A stretch of DNA of 38,349 nucleotides, from contig CANRSD010000018.1 of assembly GCA_947642355.1 (NCBI GenBank), forward strand, positions 1 to 38,349, read 5' to 3'. The position numbers and the translations under genes were made by a program. A model generated the notes under the pieces. It had not been told where the DNA came from. It saw nothing but the letters and a program-made list of their open reading frames with translations, and searched no databases. Origin of the DNA: an uncultured Clostridia bacterium. Its GTDB lineage: Bacteria > Bacillota > Clostridia > TANB77 > CAG-508. This document shows positions 8,119-18,001 of this stretch, piece by piece (the first letter of the stretch is position 1; each line of letters opens with the position of its first letter).

Positions 8119-10668
8119 TTAACCCCATCCTGTTCCTTTTCCAATATAATCACTATATGAACCAGAACGTTTTTCTAACATACTAATACATGCACATATC
8201 TGGTCATATCCACTATATATATTTGTATGTCCACTTACCATGTTAGAATAAAATGTTGTTGGTATAAATTGTAATAATCCATGTCCTATATTTGTATTTT
8301 TACAAGAACTCCCTGTTTGAGAAGGACACCATGGACATATCCCATTTCCTATTGTAATTGGTTTGCCTGAGTTTGAGTCTACTATTCCTTGCATAATAAA
8401 TTGATTACCACCAGATTCTGTTTGAATTTGTCTTAATATTGCACTAATTTTTTCATCTGTTGCTGTGTAACCTAGTTCAGAAAATGCTTGTTGTATATAT
8501 GGTCTCCATTCTTCTACTGTAGTTGCATCTGCAAAGAAACCATCTGGTCTTGTATCGTTTGGATTAACATAATCTAATGGATCAACATATTCGCCATTTA
8601 CTTCTACACCAAAATGTAAATGTGGTCCTCCACTAATACCTGTATTACCAGATAATGCAATAACGTCTCCTTTTGCTACCTTCTGTCCTGCTACTACTAA
8701 TACTTTTGAATTATGCATATATATTGTTTTAATTCCATTCAAATGATTAATTTTAACAAAAAATCCCATACTAGCATTATATCCTGCTAACTCTACTATT
8801 CCATCTGATGAAGCAATAATTTTGTTACCTTCTGGAACAGCTATATCTATTCCTTTATGAAACTTACTTGCTCCACTTACTCCAATATTTCCTCTATAAC
8901 CAAATTTTGATGTAATTGTTGTATAACTTGTATCTTCAATTGGCCACCAAAAACCTGAACCAAGTAAATTCCAATTACTTTCTATAAACTCATTTGGCTT
9001 GAAAATATCCATAAATTGAGAACCAAAACCTTCTGGTAATTCTTCTTTAGAAAGATATAGTTTAATTATTTCCCTCATCATTTCTGCATGAATTTGTGTT
9101 TTTACATTTTCTTCTAAATGCCCATAAAATTCTTCTTCTGCTGATAATATGTTCATAATTGGTCTATCTTTATGTTCTTCATTTTCTATATTATAATTTA
9201 CTACATTTCCATTTGGATTGTATGATGCTCCTTTTACATATGTACCTGTATCATTTTTCCATAATCCTAAAAATTCATCTGGATGAAGCTTAGTTATACT
9301 ATCTGCTGCTTTTTTCCAATTTGTTGAATCTATTGTTTCTTTTGTATACTCCATCTTGTCTGTGTACCAACTAGCAGATTCTGCATCATCCCCTGGATCT
9401 TCTTGGCTATATGGTCCTGTTTTTGTATCTACTGTTACTTCTCCTATTTTTTCTTCTGCCTCATATTGTGTTATTTGATCAATAAGCCATGTTTTTGCTT
9501 TTGTAACATTTGCTAGTATTGGTGCTTCTTCTGTAGTTGTTACTGTTGTAGTTTCTACAATATGCTCATCTGTACGCCAAGGTACATCTCTTCCTGTTTG
9601 TTCAGATGGTATACTTGAATTTGGATTTCCTTCTATATGATTAACTCCTTTTGCATGTTGGTCATATTCAACTGTATATACATTTGTTGTTACTGATGTT
9701 GAGTCAAAAATAGTAAAGTCAATTTGACTACTATTTGTAACTAAATCTGATACAGCTTCAACATATTTTGAACTATATGTCATGGTTTGTAATACCATTA
9801 AAAATTCAAAAGGCATTGTGTATTGTGATATTAGTGTACGGTATGGTATAGATACTGGTATAATATTATAATCCCTATTAGTCTTACTTTCTGCAACTGA
9901 GCCATTTATTGTTTTTACATATTGATTAATTTGTTCATATGGTTTTGCAACCCATAAATTCCAAGTTTCATCTAATGAAAAGAAATTTAATATATTAGGA
10001 TCTTTATTTTCTACCATTTCATTAAATGCTTCTATTCCTATGTATTTTAAATTTTGTGCTTGTCCATTTGCTTCTACTTGTCTTTTTATTTTTATAATAC
10101 CTTGTGCTTCTTTATCACTTCCTTCTATATATGGAAGTTCACTAGAAAGTGTTGCTGTCATTAAATTGTATAAATGGTTTGCTGCTTCTGAATTATAAAA
10201 TTCTTCATCACTAAATTCTTCTCCATTTAAGGAAAATGCATCTTTTCCAAGTCCTAAGCTGTCAAAATCAATATCTCCTGATTTAAAAGCATCCTTTAGT
10301 GCTACTAAAATTTCCTGTTTATTAAAATGTACCCCTGTTTCATCTATAATGCAATATTGGTTAAGTATATCTGCTGCTTCCTCAGAAACAGATTCATTTA
10401 TATATATATTTAAATAATAATCTGCTGATGGAAGGAAAACTGTTATGAAGAAGATAATAACTCCTATCCATGGTAATATAGCACTTAATATAGATATTAT
10501 TCCTACAGATACTTTAGCCCATAATGCTTTGGCTCCTTCTTTTGCTAATTCTCCTAAAACTCTAGCACTATTTTGAGATATTTGTTTTCCCATATTCAGT
10601 GCTTGATTTCCAATTTGCTTTCCTATATCACTATTTTGTTGTTGTTCATTTTGATTATCTTCATTCAT
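8119..10668 (-). CDS. VirB1-like bifunctional wall hydrolase: M23 endopeptidase plus lytic transglycosylase
   Basis: This 849-residue membrane protein cuts peptidoglycan to make room for the secretion channel. Order: a Gln-rich N-terminal cytoplasmic part; a membrane helix (about 55-80, SVGIISILSAILPWIGVI); a long outer linker rich in Thr/Glu; an M23 (LytM) domain at about 590-705 with FHKGIDIA and GGPHLHFGVE as metal-binding motifs; and a C-terminal lysozyme-like domain at about 725-849 with catalytic Glu in QTESGGNQ and GLLQFIPTTF. The start at 10668 is chosen because AGGAGGTG sits correctly before it; the GTG at 10680 lies inside that ribosome site. It is co-transcribed with the VirB8-like genes. 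It contains no CGG in any phase. Pairing M23 with a transglycosylase is known in Gram-positive conjugation systems. Confidence 0.9.
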   Translation of the reverse strand: MNEDNQNEQQQNSDIGKQIGNQALNMGKQISQNSARVLGELAKEGAKALWAKVSVGIISILSAILPWIGVIIFFITVFLPSADYYLNIYINESVSEEAADILNQYCIIDETGVHFNKQEILVALKDAFKSGDIDFDSLGLGKDAFSLNGEEFSDEEFYNSEAANHLYNLMTATLSSELPYIEGSDKEAQGIIKIKRQVEANGQAQNLKYIGIEAFNEMVENKDPNILNFFSLDETWNLWVAKPYEQINQYVKTINGSVAESKTNRDYNIIPVSIPYRTLISQYTMPFEFLMVLQTMTYSSKYVEAVSDLVTNSSQIDFTIFDSTSVTTNVYTVEYDQHAKGVNHIEGNPNSSIPSEQTGRDVPWRTDEHIVETTTVTTTEEAPILANVTKAKTWLIDQITQYEAEEKIGEVTVDTKTGPYSQEDPGDDAESASWYTDKMEYTKETIDSTNWKKAADSITKLHPDEFLGLWKNDTGTYVKGASYNPNGNVVNYNIENEEHKDRPIMNILSAEEEFYGHLEENVKTQIHAEMMREIIKLYLSKEELPEGFGSQFMDIFKPNEFIESNWNLLGSGFWWPIEDTSYTTITSKFGYRGNIGVSGASKFHKGIDIAVPEGNKIIASSDGIVELAGYNASMGFFVKINHLNGIKTIYMHNSKVLVVAGQKVAKGDVIALSGNTGISGGPHLHFGVEVNGEYVDPLDYVNPNDTRPDGFFADATTVEEWRPYIQQAFSELGYTATDEKISAILRQIQTESGGNQFIMQGIVDSNSGKPITIGNGICPWCPSQTGSSCKNTNIGHGLLQFIPTTFYSNMVSGHTNIYSGYDQICACISMLEKRSGSYSDYIGKGTGWG

Positions 10669-10705
10669 ATACAAGTTCACCTCCTTTTAGTTTGTCTTTT
10701 TTATT

Positions 10706-11677
10706 TTATATTTCTATTTCTATTTTTAATTTATTTTGATATTGTTCTTTATTTTCTACGTTCTTATATTGTTCATAATTTAAAATAATATCTTCAAATA
10801 TAACTTTAGTCATTCTAATTTGATTTGAATATATTTTATTGTATTTTATGCTAAGTGTTTTAATATTTCCTTTATTAATAAGTAATCTTGCATCTTCTAA
10901 TTCATAATAATATGAATTATATTTTCTGTCATTTTCTCCTAGTAAGTACATGGTATTACCATTTTTCTTTGTATCAATACAAACTGTGTTGTTAGTATAA
11001 TTTTCTATTTTAAAATTATATTTTTCATAATCTGTATATACATCTTTACTAAGTACTGTTATTTTTATATCATTTTTTTGAATTTGCTGGTTTATATCTT
11101 CTCTTTTTATATATCCTTTAATATTTAGTCTATATTCATTATTTTTATATATAATTGTATAATAGTCCTCAATTGCATTTTGTATCGAACTTGCATCTCC
11201 TGTTTGTAGAATATCTTCTATAATTCTAATTTTATATGTATCATATTGTTTTGAAATCCAATTTTTAAGTGTATATGTTTTTTTAGTTTTGAAAATCACA
11301 TCAACATAGTCTTTTTGGAAGTTTTGAATGTTATTAGAAAATATTTGCTCTTTGCATTCTTCTGTTAATAAGTTATATGCTTCTTCTATTTTTTGGTTAT
11401 TACAATGTGATATAAACTGATTAATAATTGTATTATTAATTTGTTGATTTTCAGGTGATACTTCTTTTCCTATTATAACTGGAGTTTCTTGTTTGTTATT
11501 ATTTATCTCATTTGTTATAGTGTTATTTTGTGTTTCACTTTTTTGTAATTGTTGCTTTGCATATTGATTCATTATTTGTATAATACCAAATAGGAGGATA
11601 ATTGCGACTATAACTCCTAGTATCTTATATCTATTATAATATAACGCTCTTCTTAAGTTACTATTTTTTATAATCAT
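10706..11677 (-). CDS. Membrane-anchored VirB8/NTF2-like protein
   Basis: This 323-residue protein has a short basic N-terminus, one membrane helix (about 18-37), a Gln/Asn-rich linker, then an NTF2-like domain (about 85-185, INQFISHCNNQKIEEAYNLL) and a beta-rich C-terminal domain. It has the same architecture as the proteins at 6688-7527 and 7551-8091, so the cluster has three such subunits. In type IV systems VirB8-type proteins bridge the inner machine and the wall. The start is backed by AGGAGG. It follows the VirB6-like gene after 26 bases. The assignment is by architecture and position. Confidence 0.6.
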   Translation of the reverse strand: MIIKNSNLRRALYYNRYKILGVIVAIILLFGIIQIMNQYAKQQLQKSETQNNTITNEINNNKQETPVIIGKEVSPENQQINNTIINQFISHCNNQKIEEAYNLLTEECKEQIFSNNIQNFQKDYVDVIFKTKKTYTLKNWISKQYDTYKIRIIEDILQTGDASSIQNAIEDYYTIIYKNNEYRLNIKGYIKREDINQQIQKNDIKITVLSKDVYTDYEKYNFKIENYTNNTVCIDTKKNGNTMYLLGENDRKYNSYYYELEDARLLINKGNIKTLSIKYNKIYSNQIRMTKVIFEDIILNYEQYKNVENKEQYQNKLKIEIEI

Positions 11678-11703
11678 TTCTATTATCCTCCTGTTTTTTT
11701 ATA

Positions 11704-14214
11704 TTAAGTTATTGACCTAAAGTCTTCATATCCTTTAAATACTCTTCGTGCTACTGCTTTTCTATTTTTTTCTGGTACATATGTTAAAGATGCTTCTATA
11801 CGTTCTAATTCTTTTTGTTTTGCTTCTTTATCATAGAAAGCTCTTGTTTCAATTAAACCTTTTGTTTGAGCAATATTTTGTACTTCCCCTCTTATTTTTT
11901 CATCTGATAATTTAAATTTATCTTTATAGTCTTTTTGTTTATATTTATCTTCTAATAATATTCCTTGTTTAATTGTTTTTTCATCTGTGATACCTGCTTC
12001 TCTATAAGATTGTACAGCTTCTCTAATTTCTTCTTGTGTATACTGGCTTCCATCTATTTTCTTTTTTCCTTTAAAGTTATCATCAAAATAGTCTTCAAAT
12101 GAACCATTTCTAAAGTATGCTTTATCTGCCCTTTTATTTTGTGCTTCTCTAACACTTCCATATTTTGCTCTATCAACTTCTCTTTGTACATTTTTTTCAG
12201 GTATTACTTGTCCTGCTGTTTGTTCAAATACTTTTCCACCAAGTGCCATTCCTCCTGCAAATGCTGTTCCTGCCATTGCCATTGATTTTTCTCCATCTCC
12301 TAATGTTGCCCCAATAGCACCTGCTATTGCTCCTGATCCTATTCCTAGTGCTAATTTTGGAACTGCTTTTAGGGTTCCTCTTGCTGCTGAATATGCAAGT
12401 GCTTTACCACCTGCTACAATTCCTGCAATATTCCTTTTTACTATTGCTTTTAATTTAGCTCTTCTTTCTTGTTTTTTATCTATTGCATCTGCTTGATTTT
12501 TTGTATTTTTAATAGATTGTGTAGTTTCATTTGGTATTGGACTTCCTGAATTGTTTGGCTCTTTTGGAGGATCTATAAATTCTCCATTTTGTATTTTATC
12601 ATTAATTTCTTTTATTTCTTCATTATCATCTGTATATCCTTGATTATATAATTCTGCTCTTTGTTGTTCTAATTCTTCTAAAGTTTGTTGCTGTTGCTGT
12701 TGTTGTTCTTCTTGTTGTTGCTGTTGGTTATTTGCATCTAATGTATTTGTTGCCATATCTATAGCTTCATCTGTAGCATTTTGTACTGTATTATTTGAAT
12801 TGTCATCTGAATTATTGTTTGAATTATTGTTTTCAATTCCAAAAGGATCTTCAATTCCCAAAGAATCTTCTCTATTAAAAGAGTCTAAGTCTTTGTTTGC
12901 TCCTTTATCTTTACCCTTTCTTTCCATTTTATCATCTGTTCTTATTTTACCATTTCCGCCACCTTTATCTTTTCCTCCTTTAGCAAACATTCCAACACCC
13001 CTTGCTGCAAGAGTAGATACTCCAGCTGCTCCTGCAAGAGAACCAAGTGTTCCTCCTGGAGCTTTATTAAATCCAAACATTTGCTTTAATAATTTTTCTC
13101 CTGCAATTATAAATCCTAAACATACAATTGCATATAATGGATTATATACTGCAAGTTCAGTAGCAGAACCTAATAATACTATGTATAATATTAAATGTAA
13201 TGGCTGAATTAATGCATTAAATGTAAATTCTTTTATCCACATATCAAAAGCTTGTGCTTTTGAATCTCCAACTTTATCAATTGGATATGTAACAGATACA
13301 AGTGGAGCCATTAGTGTTAAAAATGCCATATTAACAACTCTTTTTAAATAAACCCAAGTAAAACGGAAATTGTATATAACTAACATTAAATATAAAAAGA
13401 AAAATGCTAATTTATCAGACAAATTTACACACTGAATCATTAATCTAACATAACTCATTAAATTAGTTCCAAAATTTGAAATATTTGTGTTTTTTGTTAA
13501 CTCTACTGTAAATGTACTGTTTGGTTCACTTGCAATTAATGCTGTTACTGTTTCTGACATAGTTAATGCAAAAGACATAATGTAATGCATAACAAATAGT
13601 AAACACATTGCTACAACCCAATCCATTAACATTTTTTTATATTTTGCTTTATCTGCTGCAATACCTGTTAAAAGAATTCTAATTCCTAAATATACTAATA
13701 CAGACATTAATGCAACAATTGCTACTGCTCTAATTGCTGTATACCAACTTGCAATTGTTGGACGTAGTTTCATTGCAATATTCATTTTTTGATCTTGTTC
13801 ATCATTTCCTGTTTTTACAGATGGATTAATAAAGTTAATATCTAGTCCTGGTACTTGATTTGCAAAAATTGCTTCTGGTGTATAAGTAATAACAGGTATA
13901 TTTATGGCATCTAACCCAAAAAATGAACCATCTAGTTTTTGTTCTACTTGTATTTTTTTATTTGGTAAGTTATCCCTGTTTATTGCTGAACTGTTTATTG
14001 ATTTCATGTAATCTGCTGTTTCTCCTAGCATAGTCCATTCTAGCATATGTTGACATCCATCTAAAATAGATGTTAAAAATGTAATAACTGGACTCATTAA
14101 TTTTCCGCCTACATCAGCTTGAACAGGTATAGGTATAGAAAAATTCATTAATACCACTATAATTATTGCAATTAATATCTTTTGTATAAATCCTTTATTT
14201 GTGAAGTTTTTCAT
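11704..14214 (-). CDS. VirB6/TrbL-like polytopic membrane protein
   Basis: This 836-residue protein has a signal-like first helix (about 11-33) and about six further membrane helices between residues 155 and 385. A Gly-rich stretch follows, then a long hydrophilic cytoplasmic tail with a Gln-rich run (about 505-525) and Glu/Lys-rich helices. VirB6/TrbL proteins form the inner-membrane channel of type IV secretion systems; the helix bundle followed by a long variable tail is the usual Gram-positive form. A second Gly/Ala-rich hydrophobic stretch (about 605-665) could re-enter the membrane. The start has AAGGGG. It follows VirB4 after about 20 bases. Two GGC GGA glycine pairs inside it contain CGGA in another codon phase and are read normally. 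Confidence 0.75.
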   Translation of the reverse strand: MKNFTNKGFIQKILIAIIIVVLMNFSIPIPVQADVGGKLMSPVITFLTSILDGCQHMLEWTMLGETADYMKSINSSAINRDNLPNKKIQVEQKLDGSFFGLDAINIPVITYTPEAIFANQVPGLDINFINPSVKTGNDEQDQKMNIAMKLRPTIASWYTAIRAVAIVALMSVLVYLGIRILLTGIAADKAKYKKMLMDWVVAMCLLFVMHYIMSFALTMSETVTALIASEPNSTFTVELTKNTNISNFGTNLMSYVRLMIQCVNLSDKLAFFFLYLMLVIYNFRFTWVYLKRVVNMAFLTLMAPLVSVTYPIDKVGDSKAQAFDMWIKEFTFNALIQPLHLILYIVLLGSATELAVYNPLYAIVCLGFIIAGEKLLKQMFGFNKAPGGTLGSLAGAAGVSTLAARGVGMFAKGGKDKGGGNGKIRTDDKMERKGKDKGANKDLDSFNREDSLGIEDPFGIENNNSNNNSDDNSNNTVQNATDEAIDMATNTLDANNQQQQQEEQQQQQQQTLEELEQQRAELYNQGYTDDNEEIKEINDKIQNGEFIDPPKEPNNSGSPIPNETTQSIKNTKNQADAIDKKQERRAKLKAIVKRNIAGIVAGGKALAYSAARGTLKAVPKLALGIGSGAIAGAIGATLGDGEKSMAMAGTAFAGGMALGGKVFEQTAGQVIPEKNVQREVDRAKYGSVREAQNKRADKAYFRNGSFEDYFDDNFKGKKKIDGSQYTQEEIREAVQSYREAGITDEKTIKQGILLEDKYKQKDYKDKFKLSDEKIRGEVQNIAQTKGLIETRAFYDKEAKQKELERIEASLTYVPEKNRKAVARRVFKGYEDFRSIT

Positions 14215-14234
14215 ATTTACCCCTTCTTATCATT

Positions 14235-16214
14235 TTACTGTACTGCTTGTTTTTTCTTCATATTTACAAGATTATTTAAGTTTGTTTCTACAAATTCAAA
14301 TTCCTTTGCTGTTGGTGTAATTTGTAATATTGCTGTATCTTGTCCTACTTTTAATAATCCTTCTCCTTTTAAGCAGGTTACTAAAAATCCTGCTTCTCCT
14401 TCAGATAGTTTGAACACTTCTTTTAAATATCCAATTTCTGATTTATCTTGTGCTAAAAATAGCTTTGTATCTGATGATGTTAATACTGCTTGTGCTTCTT
14501 GTTTTTCATAAAAGTCTTGGAATCTTTGAGAAATTATTGCAAGTGATACATTTCTTTTTCTTGCACGTCTTGCCATTGTATTTAAAAAGTCTACGGCTTC
14601 TGGATATGGAAGTAACATCCACGCTTCATCCACAAGTACTCTTTTTTTCTTTGCTTTTGTTCTATCCTCGCTATTTTTCTTAACATATTTTTCCCAAATC
14701 CAAGAAAGTAAAATTTGTTGTGCAAGTGGTCTTGCAAATCTTTCTTCTAATTGTGATATATCTAAGTTGATAAATGGTGAACCATCTAATAATTCAAATG
14801 TAGATTGTCCGTCAAAATATGCCATTTGTCCTTCATATTCACGAATATATTGTTTCATTACTTTTAACAAATAACTATAATGGAATTTATAATCTGAATT
14901 ATCATTTTCTTCTGCTTTTCTTTTAATTCTTTTATACCAACTACCAATTGTTGGCATTAGTTTTTTTCTTCTTGCTAACATATCTCCAGAAGTAATATTA
15001 GTAGATGCTTCATACAAACTTGAGGGATCAGATGTAATTTTAGATGCTGCATATTCTTCTGCAACTGATTCTGCTATAATTTGTTTTGTAAGTTCATTTA
15101 CTTCTTTGCTTCTTGTACTTCCTCTTGCCATAGTAAGTAGGGCTTGTGTTACATCTTCTACTTTATTTTCAACATTTAATACTACTCTTTCTTTTCCTGT
15201 AATTTCATCTTTTACAATTTCTGGTTCTATATCAAATAAATTAATAACTGTTTTTGATGTTGGACTTAATATAACATTAATTCCTCCTAAAGATTCTGCA
15301 ACAATTGTATATTCTCCTTCTGCATCTAGTGCTAAGCTTTCAATTCCCATTAGTACTGCAGATCTTGATATTAGTGTTTTCATTGTAACAGATTTTCCAG
15401 CACCAGATTTTGCAAAAATTACCATATTGTAATTCGTTAAAGATGGATGAAAATTGTCAAATAATATTGGTACTCCAGTTTGTTTGTTAAATCCAAGTGG
15501 TACACCTGTAGAATGTCCTACTTCTGAGGTTGTAAATGGAAATACTGTTCCCATAGAACGACGGTCAAATGTATGTACTTTTTTTATTTTATTATCCATT
15601 AATGGTAAATTACTTTTAAATGCTTCTTCTTGAATTCCCCATGCACTTTTTACACTAACTAATGATTTTGACATTTCTGTTGATAATAGACTTGTTAATT
15701 TGTCTAGGTCTGCTAAACTATATGCAAATACTGTAGAAACAATAGATGCTTCAAATAGTTTATTATATCCTGCTGCAATTTCATCTCTTAATTGTTCTGC
15801 TTCATAACGTTTTTGTCCTACTGTACTTTGTCTATTTATATTTCCTCTATCTGCTGCTACAATTCTTTCTGTTTCTAACTGATTTATAACTCTATTTAAT
15901 TCATTTTGTGATTTTGCTTCTGGTACTGGGTTTATATATATTGATGTGTTTGTATCTCCAAATAAGTATAAATCTCTAAATAACTCTGGGAAAATTGCCA
16001 TTCTTGGAAGTGTTGATACAAAAAAGCTTCTTGCATATCGTTTTGTATTAGAGATAATTTCTAAATGGTCAATATTTGATGCATCAATTCCAGAAGGTGC
16101 AATCAATTCTTTTATTGTCTTTTTTCTTAATATATTATAGTCTTGCTCTTTGTTATTATTTTGTAGTGGTTGATTTTTTTCTTCTAGTTCTCTTTTTTGG
16201 TTCTTCTTCCACAT
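14235..16214 (-). CDS. virB4: VirB4-type ATPase, catalytic part
   Basis: This 659-residue ATPase powers the type IV secretion machine at the inner face of the membrane. Walker A is KSGAGKSVTMK (about 272-282); Walker B is RVLVDEAWML (about 525-534); a conserved AIISQRFQDF segment follows. The start at 16214 (MWKKNQKREL) is chosen because AGGAGGT lies upstream; a longer in-frame start at 16250 lies well inside the previous gene. Even so it overlaps the previous gene by 59 bases in another frame, which suggests translational coupling. The N-terminal domain normally fused to VirB4 is encoded separately just upstream. The GAC GGA at 14811 has CGGA out of phase and is read normally. Confidence 0.92.
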   Translation of the reverse strand: MWKKNQKRELEEKNQPLQNNNKEQDYNILRKKTIKELIAPSGIDASNIDHLEIISNTKRYARSFFVSTLPRMAIFPELFRDLYLFGDTNTSIYINPVPEAKSQNELNRVINQLETERIVAADRGNINRQSTVGQKRYEAEQLRDEIAAGYNKLFEASIVSTVFAYSLADLDKLTSLLSTEMSKSLVSVKSAWGIQEEAFKSNLPLMDNKIKKVHTFDRRSMGTVFPFTTSEVGHSTGVPLGFNKQTGVPILFDNFHPSLTNYNMVIFAKSGAGKSVTMKTLISRSAVLMGIESLALDAEGEYTIVAESLGGINVILSPTSKTVINLFDIEPEIVKDEITGKERVVLNVENKVEDVTQALLTMARGSTRSKEVNELTKQIIAESVAEEYAASKITSDPSSLYEASTNITSGDMLARRKKLMPTIGSWYKRIKRKAEENDNSDYKFHYSYLLKVMKQYIREYEGQMAYFDGQSTFELLDGSPFINLDISQLEERFARPLAQQILLSWIWEKYVKKNSEDRTKAKKKRVLVDEAWMLLPYPEAVDFLNTMARRARKRNVSLAIISQRFQDFYEKQEAQAVLTSSDTKLFLAQDKSEIGYLKEVFKLSEGEAGFLVTCLKGEGLLKVGQDTAILQITPTAKEFEFVETNLNNLVNMKKKQAVQ

Positions 16215-17382
16215 CTTTATTACCTCCTTTTTCTTTTGTTTCTTCTTCAATTAGCTCAATTGCTGTATTTGTAGTTTCTCTTCCTAAATATGCTGCATTT
16301 TGTTTTAAAATCATTTCTGCTCTTTGTCTTATTAATTCTTCAAATCTTTGTTGCTTTTGGTCAATTTTTTGTTGTTTTGGACTTCTTGCTTGTATTACTT
16401 TTTCATTAACCATTGCTAAGGCTTTTCTTTCTATTTCTTCATCTAATGCTTTCATGGTTTTGTCTAATACATCTGGTGCTGTTGTATATAATTCTTCATA
16501 TCCTGAACGTATTGCACGATCTATGCTAAATACTTCTGCTTCATCACGGTTATATGCTATATATAATAGGTCTGCAAGTTGATTTGAGTTTAAAATTTTC
16601 CCTCCTACTTCACATGCTGCAAGTGTTCTAATAATTGATTGCGCTTTTGTGTATAATTCTTGAAAAGCTAAATTTCTTATTTCTTCTTTGTCAAATGAGC
16701 CTTCACCTATTTCTTCTGAATAATACGGAATAATTATGTAATATTTTCTGTTTAATACATTTTTGTTTAAACTCATTCTTTGTGTATTTGCAATAATGTC
16801 TTTTCCATATTCATAAAGATTAGTTTGTTTTGTTACATCATAAAATTGTTTATTTAATTGTTCTTTTGTGTATTGTCCAGATTGTAAATTTTTTAAATAT
16901 GTGTTTTTCTTTTTTTCTAGTTCAATACCTATTTCTTCTACCTTTTTTTGATAGTTTTCTATACTATCATTTAAGTTTACTGTCCTTGTTTGAACATAAA
17001 TTTGAATTGGATGTCTTAGAGTATTTAAAAATTGTAAAAAGCCTTCTTCTACAGATATTTTTTCTGTTTCTGACATTAAGTCATAGTTAATTCCTTGGCA
17101 TTCTACTACCATTAAATATCTTCCTCCATTTTTTTGGATAATCATATTGTCTTCTATTTTTTCAAATTCTAGGAATTTAAAAATAGATTCTTTAGTATAT
17201 TCTTTTGCAATTTTTCTTGCATCACTTTTATTTTCTGTATCATTTTGCATTTCTTGTTCTTTTTGCCTTTTTTTCTTTTTTAAGAATACCGCCATTAATA
17301 TGCAAAAAAGCACAATTAATACAATAACCATAAATATTAATACCATTGTTAGAATATTTGTTAATTGGTCTGCACTATTCAT
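16156..17382 (-). CDS. Separate VirB4 N-terminal-like membrane protein
   Basis: This 408-residue protein has one membrane helix (about 10-34) followed by a domain like the N-terminal half of VirB4/TraE ATPases (FLEFEKIEDNMIIQKNGGRY, then FLNTLRHPIQIYVQTRTVNL). No Walker motifs are present. The C-terminus is long, Lys/Glu-rich and charged. It probably works with the VirB4 ATPase encoded next, as a split form of the usual single protein. The start at 17382 (MNSADQLT) follows GAGGAGG; the ATG at 17406 is upstream of that site. It overlaps PrgI by 8 bases and VirB4 by 59 bases. Confidence 0.75.
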   Translation of the reverse strand: MNSADQLTNILTMVLIFMVIVLIVLFCILMAVFLKKKKRQKEQEMQNDTENKSDARKIAKEYTKESIFKFLEFEKIEDNMIIQKNGGRYLMVVECQGINYDLMSETEKISVEEGFLQFLNTLRHPIQIYVQTRTVNLNDSIENYQKKVEEIGIELEKKKNTYLKNLQSGQYTKEQLNKQFYDVTKQTNLYEYGKDIIANTQRMSLNKNVLNRKYYIIIPYYSEEIGEGSFDKEEIRNLAFQELYTKAQSIIRTLAACEVGGKILNSNQLADLLYIAYNRDEAEVFSIDRAIRSGYEELYTTAPDVLDKTMKALDEEIERKALAMVNEKVIQARSPKQQKIDQKQQRFEELIRQRAEMILKQNAAYLGRETTNTAIELIEEETKEKGGNKDVEEEPKKRTRRKKSTTTK

Positions 17383-17725
17383 CTTTTGTTTCCTCCTCAC
17401 CATCATATAAATAAATTTTATTCTTTTTTGCTCTAAATTTTATTGCTCTTATTATAACATCATCTATGTTTTCGCCACCTACTTTTTTCGTAAATTTAAA
17501 TGCTCCTATATCTGGTACTTTAAACATTCCTATACAATAACCTATAAATGCAAAAATAGCAATTACTATCATTCCTATCATTTGCATATTACATGATGCT
17601 AATATAAAATAAAATATTGTTCCAATAAATGCTCCTATAACCGAATAAATCATAGATTTTCCTGTAAATATAAATAAAATTCTTCCTTCGTCTTTTACAT
17701 TTCTGGGTATATTATATGGTCCCAT
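17375..17725 (-). CDS. PrgI/VirB3-like small membrane protein
   Basis: This 116-residue protein begins MGPYNIPRNVKDEGRILF, the typical opening of PrgI-family proteins of Gram-positive type IV systems, with two membrane helices (about 25-70). It corresponds to VirB3, which joins VirB4 to the membrane. The start at 17725 is set by AAGGAGG immediately before it. It overlaps the start of the next gene, so it heads the virB4 transcription unit behind its own promoter. Confidence 0.85.
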   Translation of the reverse strand: MGPYNIPRNVKDEGRILFIFTGKSMIYSVIGAFIGTIFYFILASCNMQMIGMIVIAIFAFIGYCIGMFKVPDIGAFKFTKKVGGENIDDVIIRAIKFRAKKNKIYLYDGEEETKDE

Positions 17726-17762
17726 AATTTCCTCCTTAAAAGGTATATTATTAACTATTATC

Positions 17763-17791
17763 ATTATATCAAAAAATCTAGTAAATTGTAA
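17763..17791 (-). promoter_or_regulatory. Promoter of the prgI-virB4 unit
   Basis: On the minus strand TTACAA (17791-17786), 17-base spacer, TATAAT (17768-17763). The start codon lies 38 bases on. It lets the ATPase genes be expressed beyond the terminator after the pilin gene. Confidence 0.55.
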
Positions 17792-17955
17792 TATTTTATC
17801 ATAAAATTTTGTATTTTTAATATATTTGTAATATGGTTGAAATACTATATAGGTTTGTCTAAATTAAAAGTTAACTTTTTTATAATTAATTATATATGTA
17901 GTTCATCTTTCATGGTGGAAAAACTTTTAATTTGTATTACAAATTTTTTATATAA

Positions 17956-17984
17956 TAAAAAAAGCTAGGGACAATTCCCTAACT
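17956..17984 (-). terminator. Terminator after the major pilin gene
   Basis: A 9-bp stem (17984-17976 with 17971-17963, one G-T pair) with a four-base loop and a run of seven or more T on the minus strand. It would separate high pilin expression from the downstream machine genes. Confidence 0.8.
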
Positions 17985-18001
17985 TAATATTTATTAATCT
18001 T

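Noticed and set aside
10669-10680. GTG at 10680 as start of the wall hydrolase
   Set aside because: It lies within the AGGAGGTG ribosome site; the ATG at 10668 is properly spaced.
12640-12730. Gln-codon run in the VirB6-like gene as a functional DNA repeat
   Set aside because: It encodes a Gln-rich linker in frame and looks like simple codon repetition.
12800-13207. Long plus-strand open frames opposite the secretion genes
   Set aside because: They are antisense shadows with Ser/Leu/Phe-rich composition, no ribosome sites and no recognisable domains.
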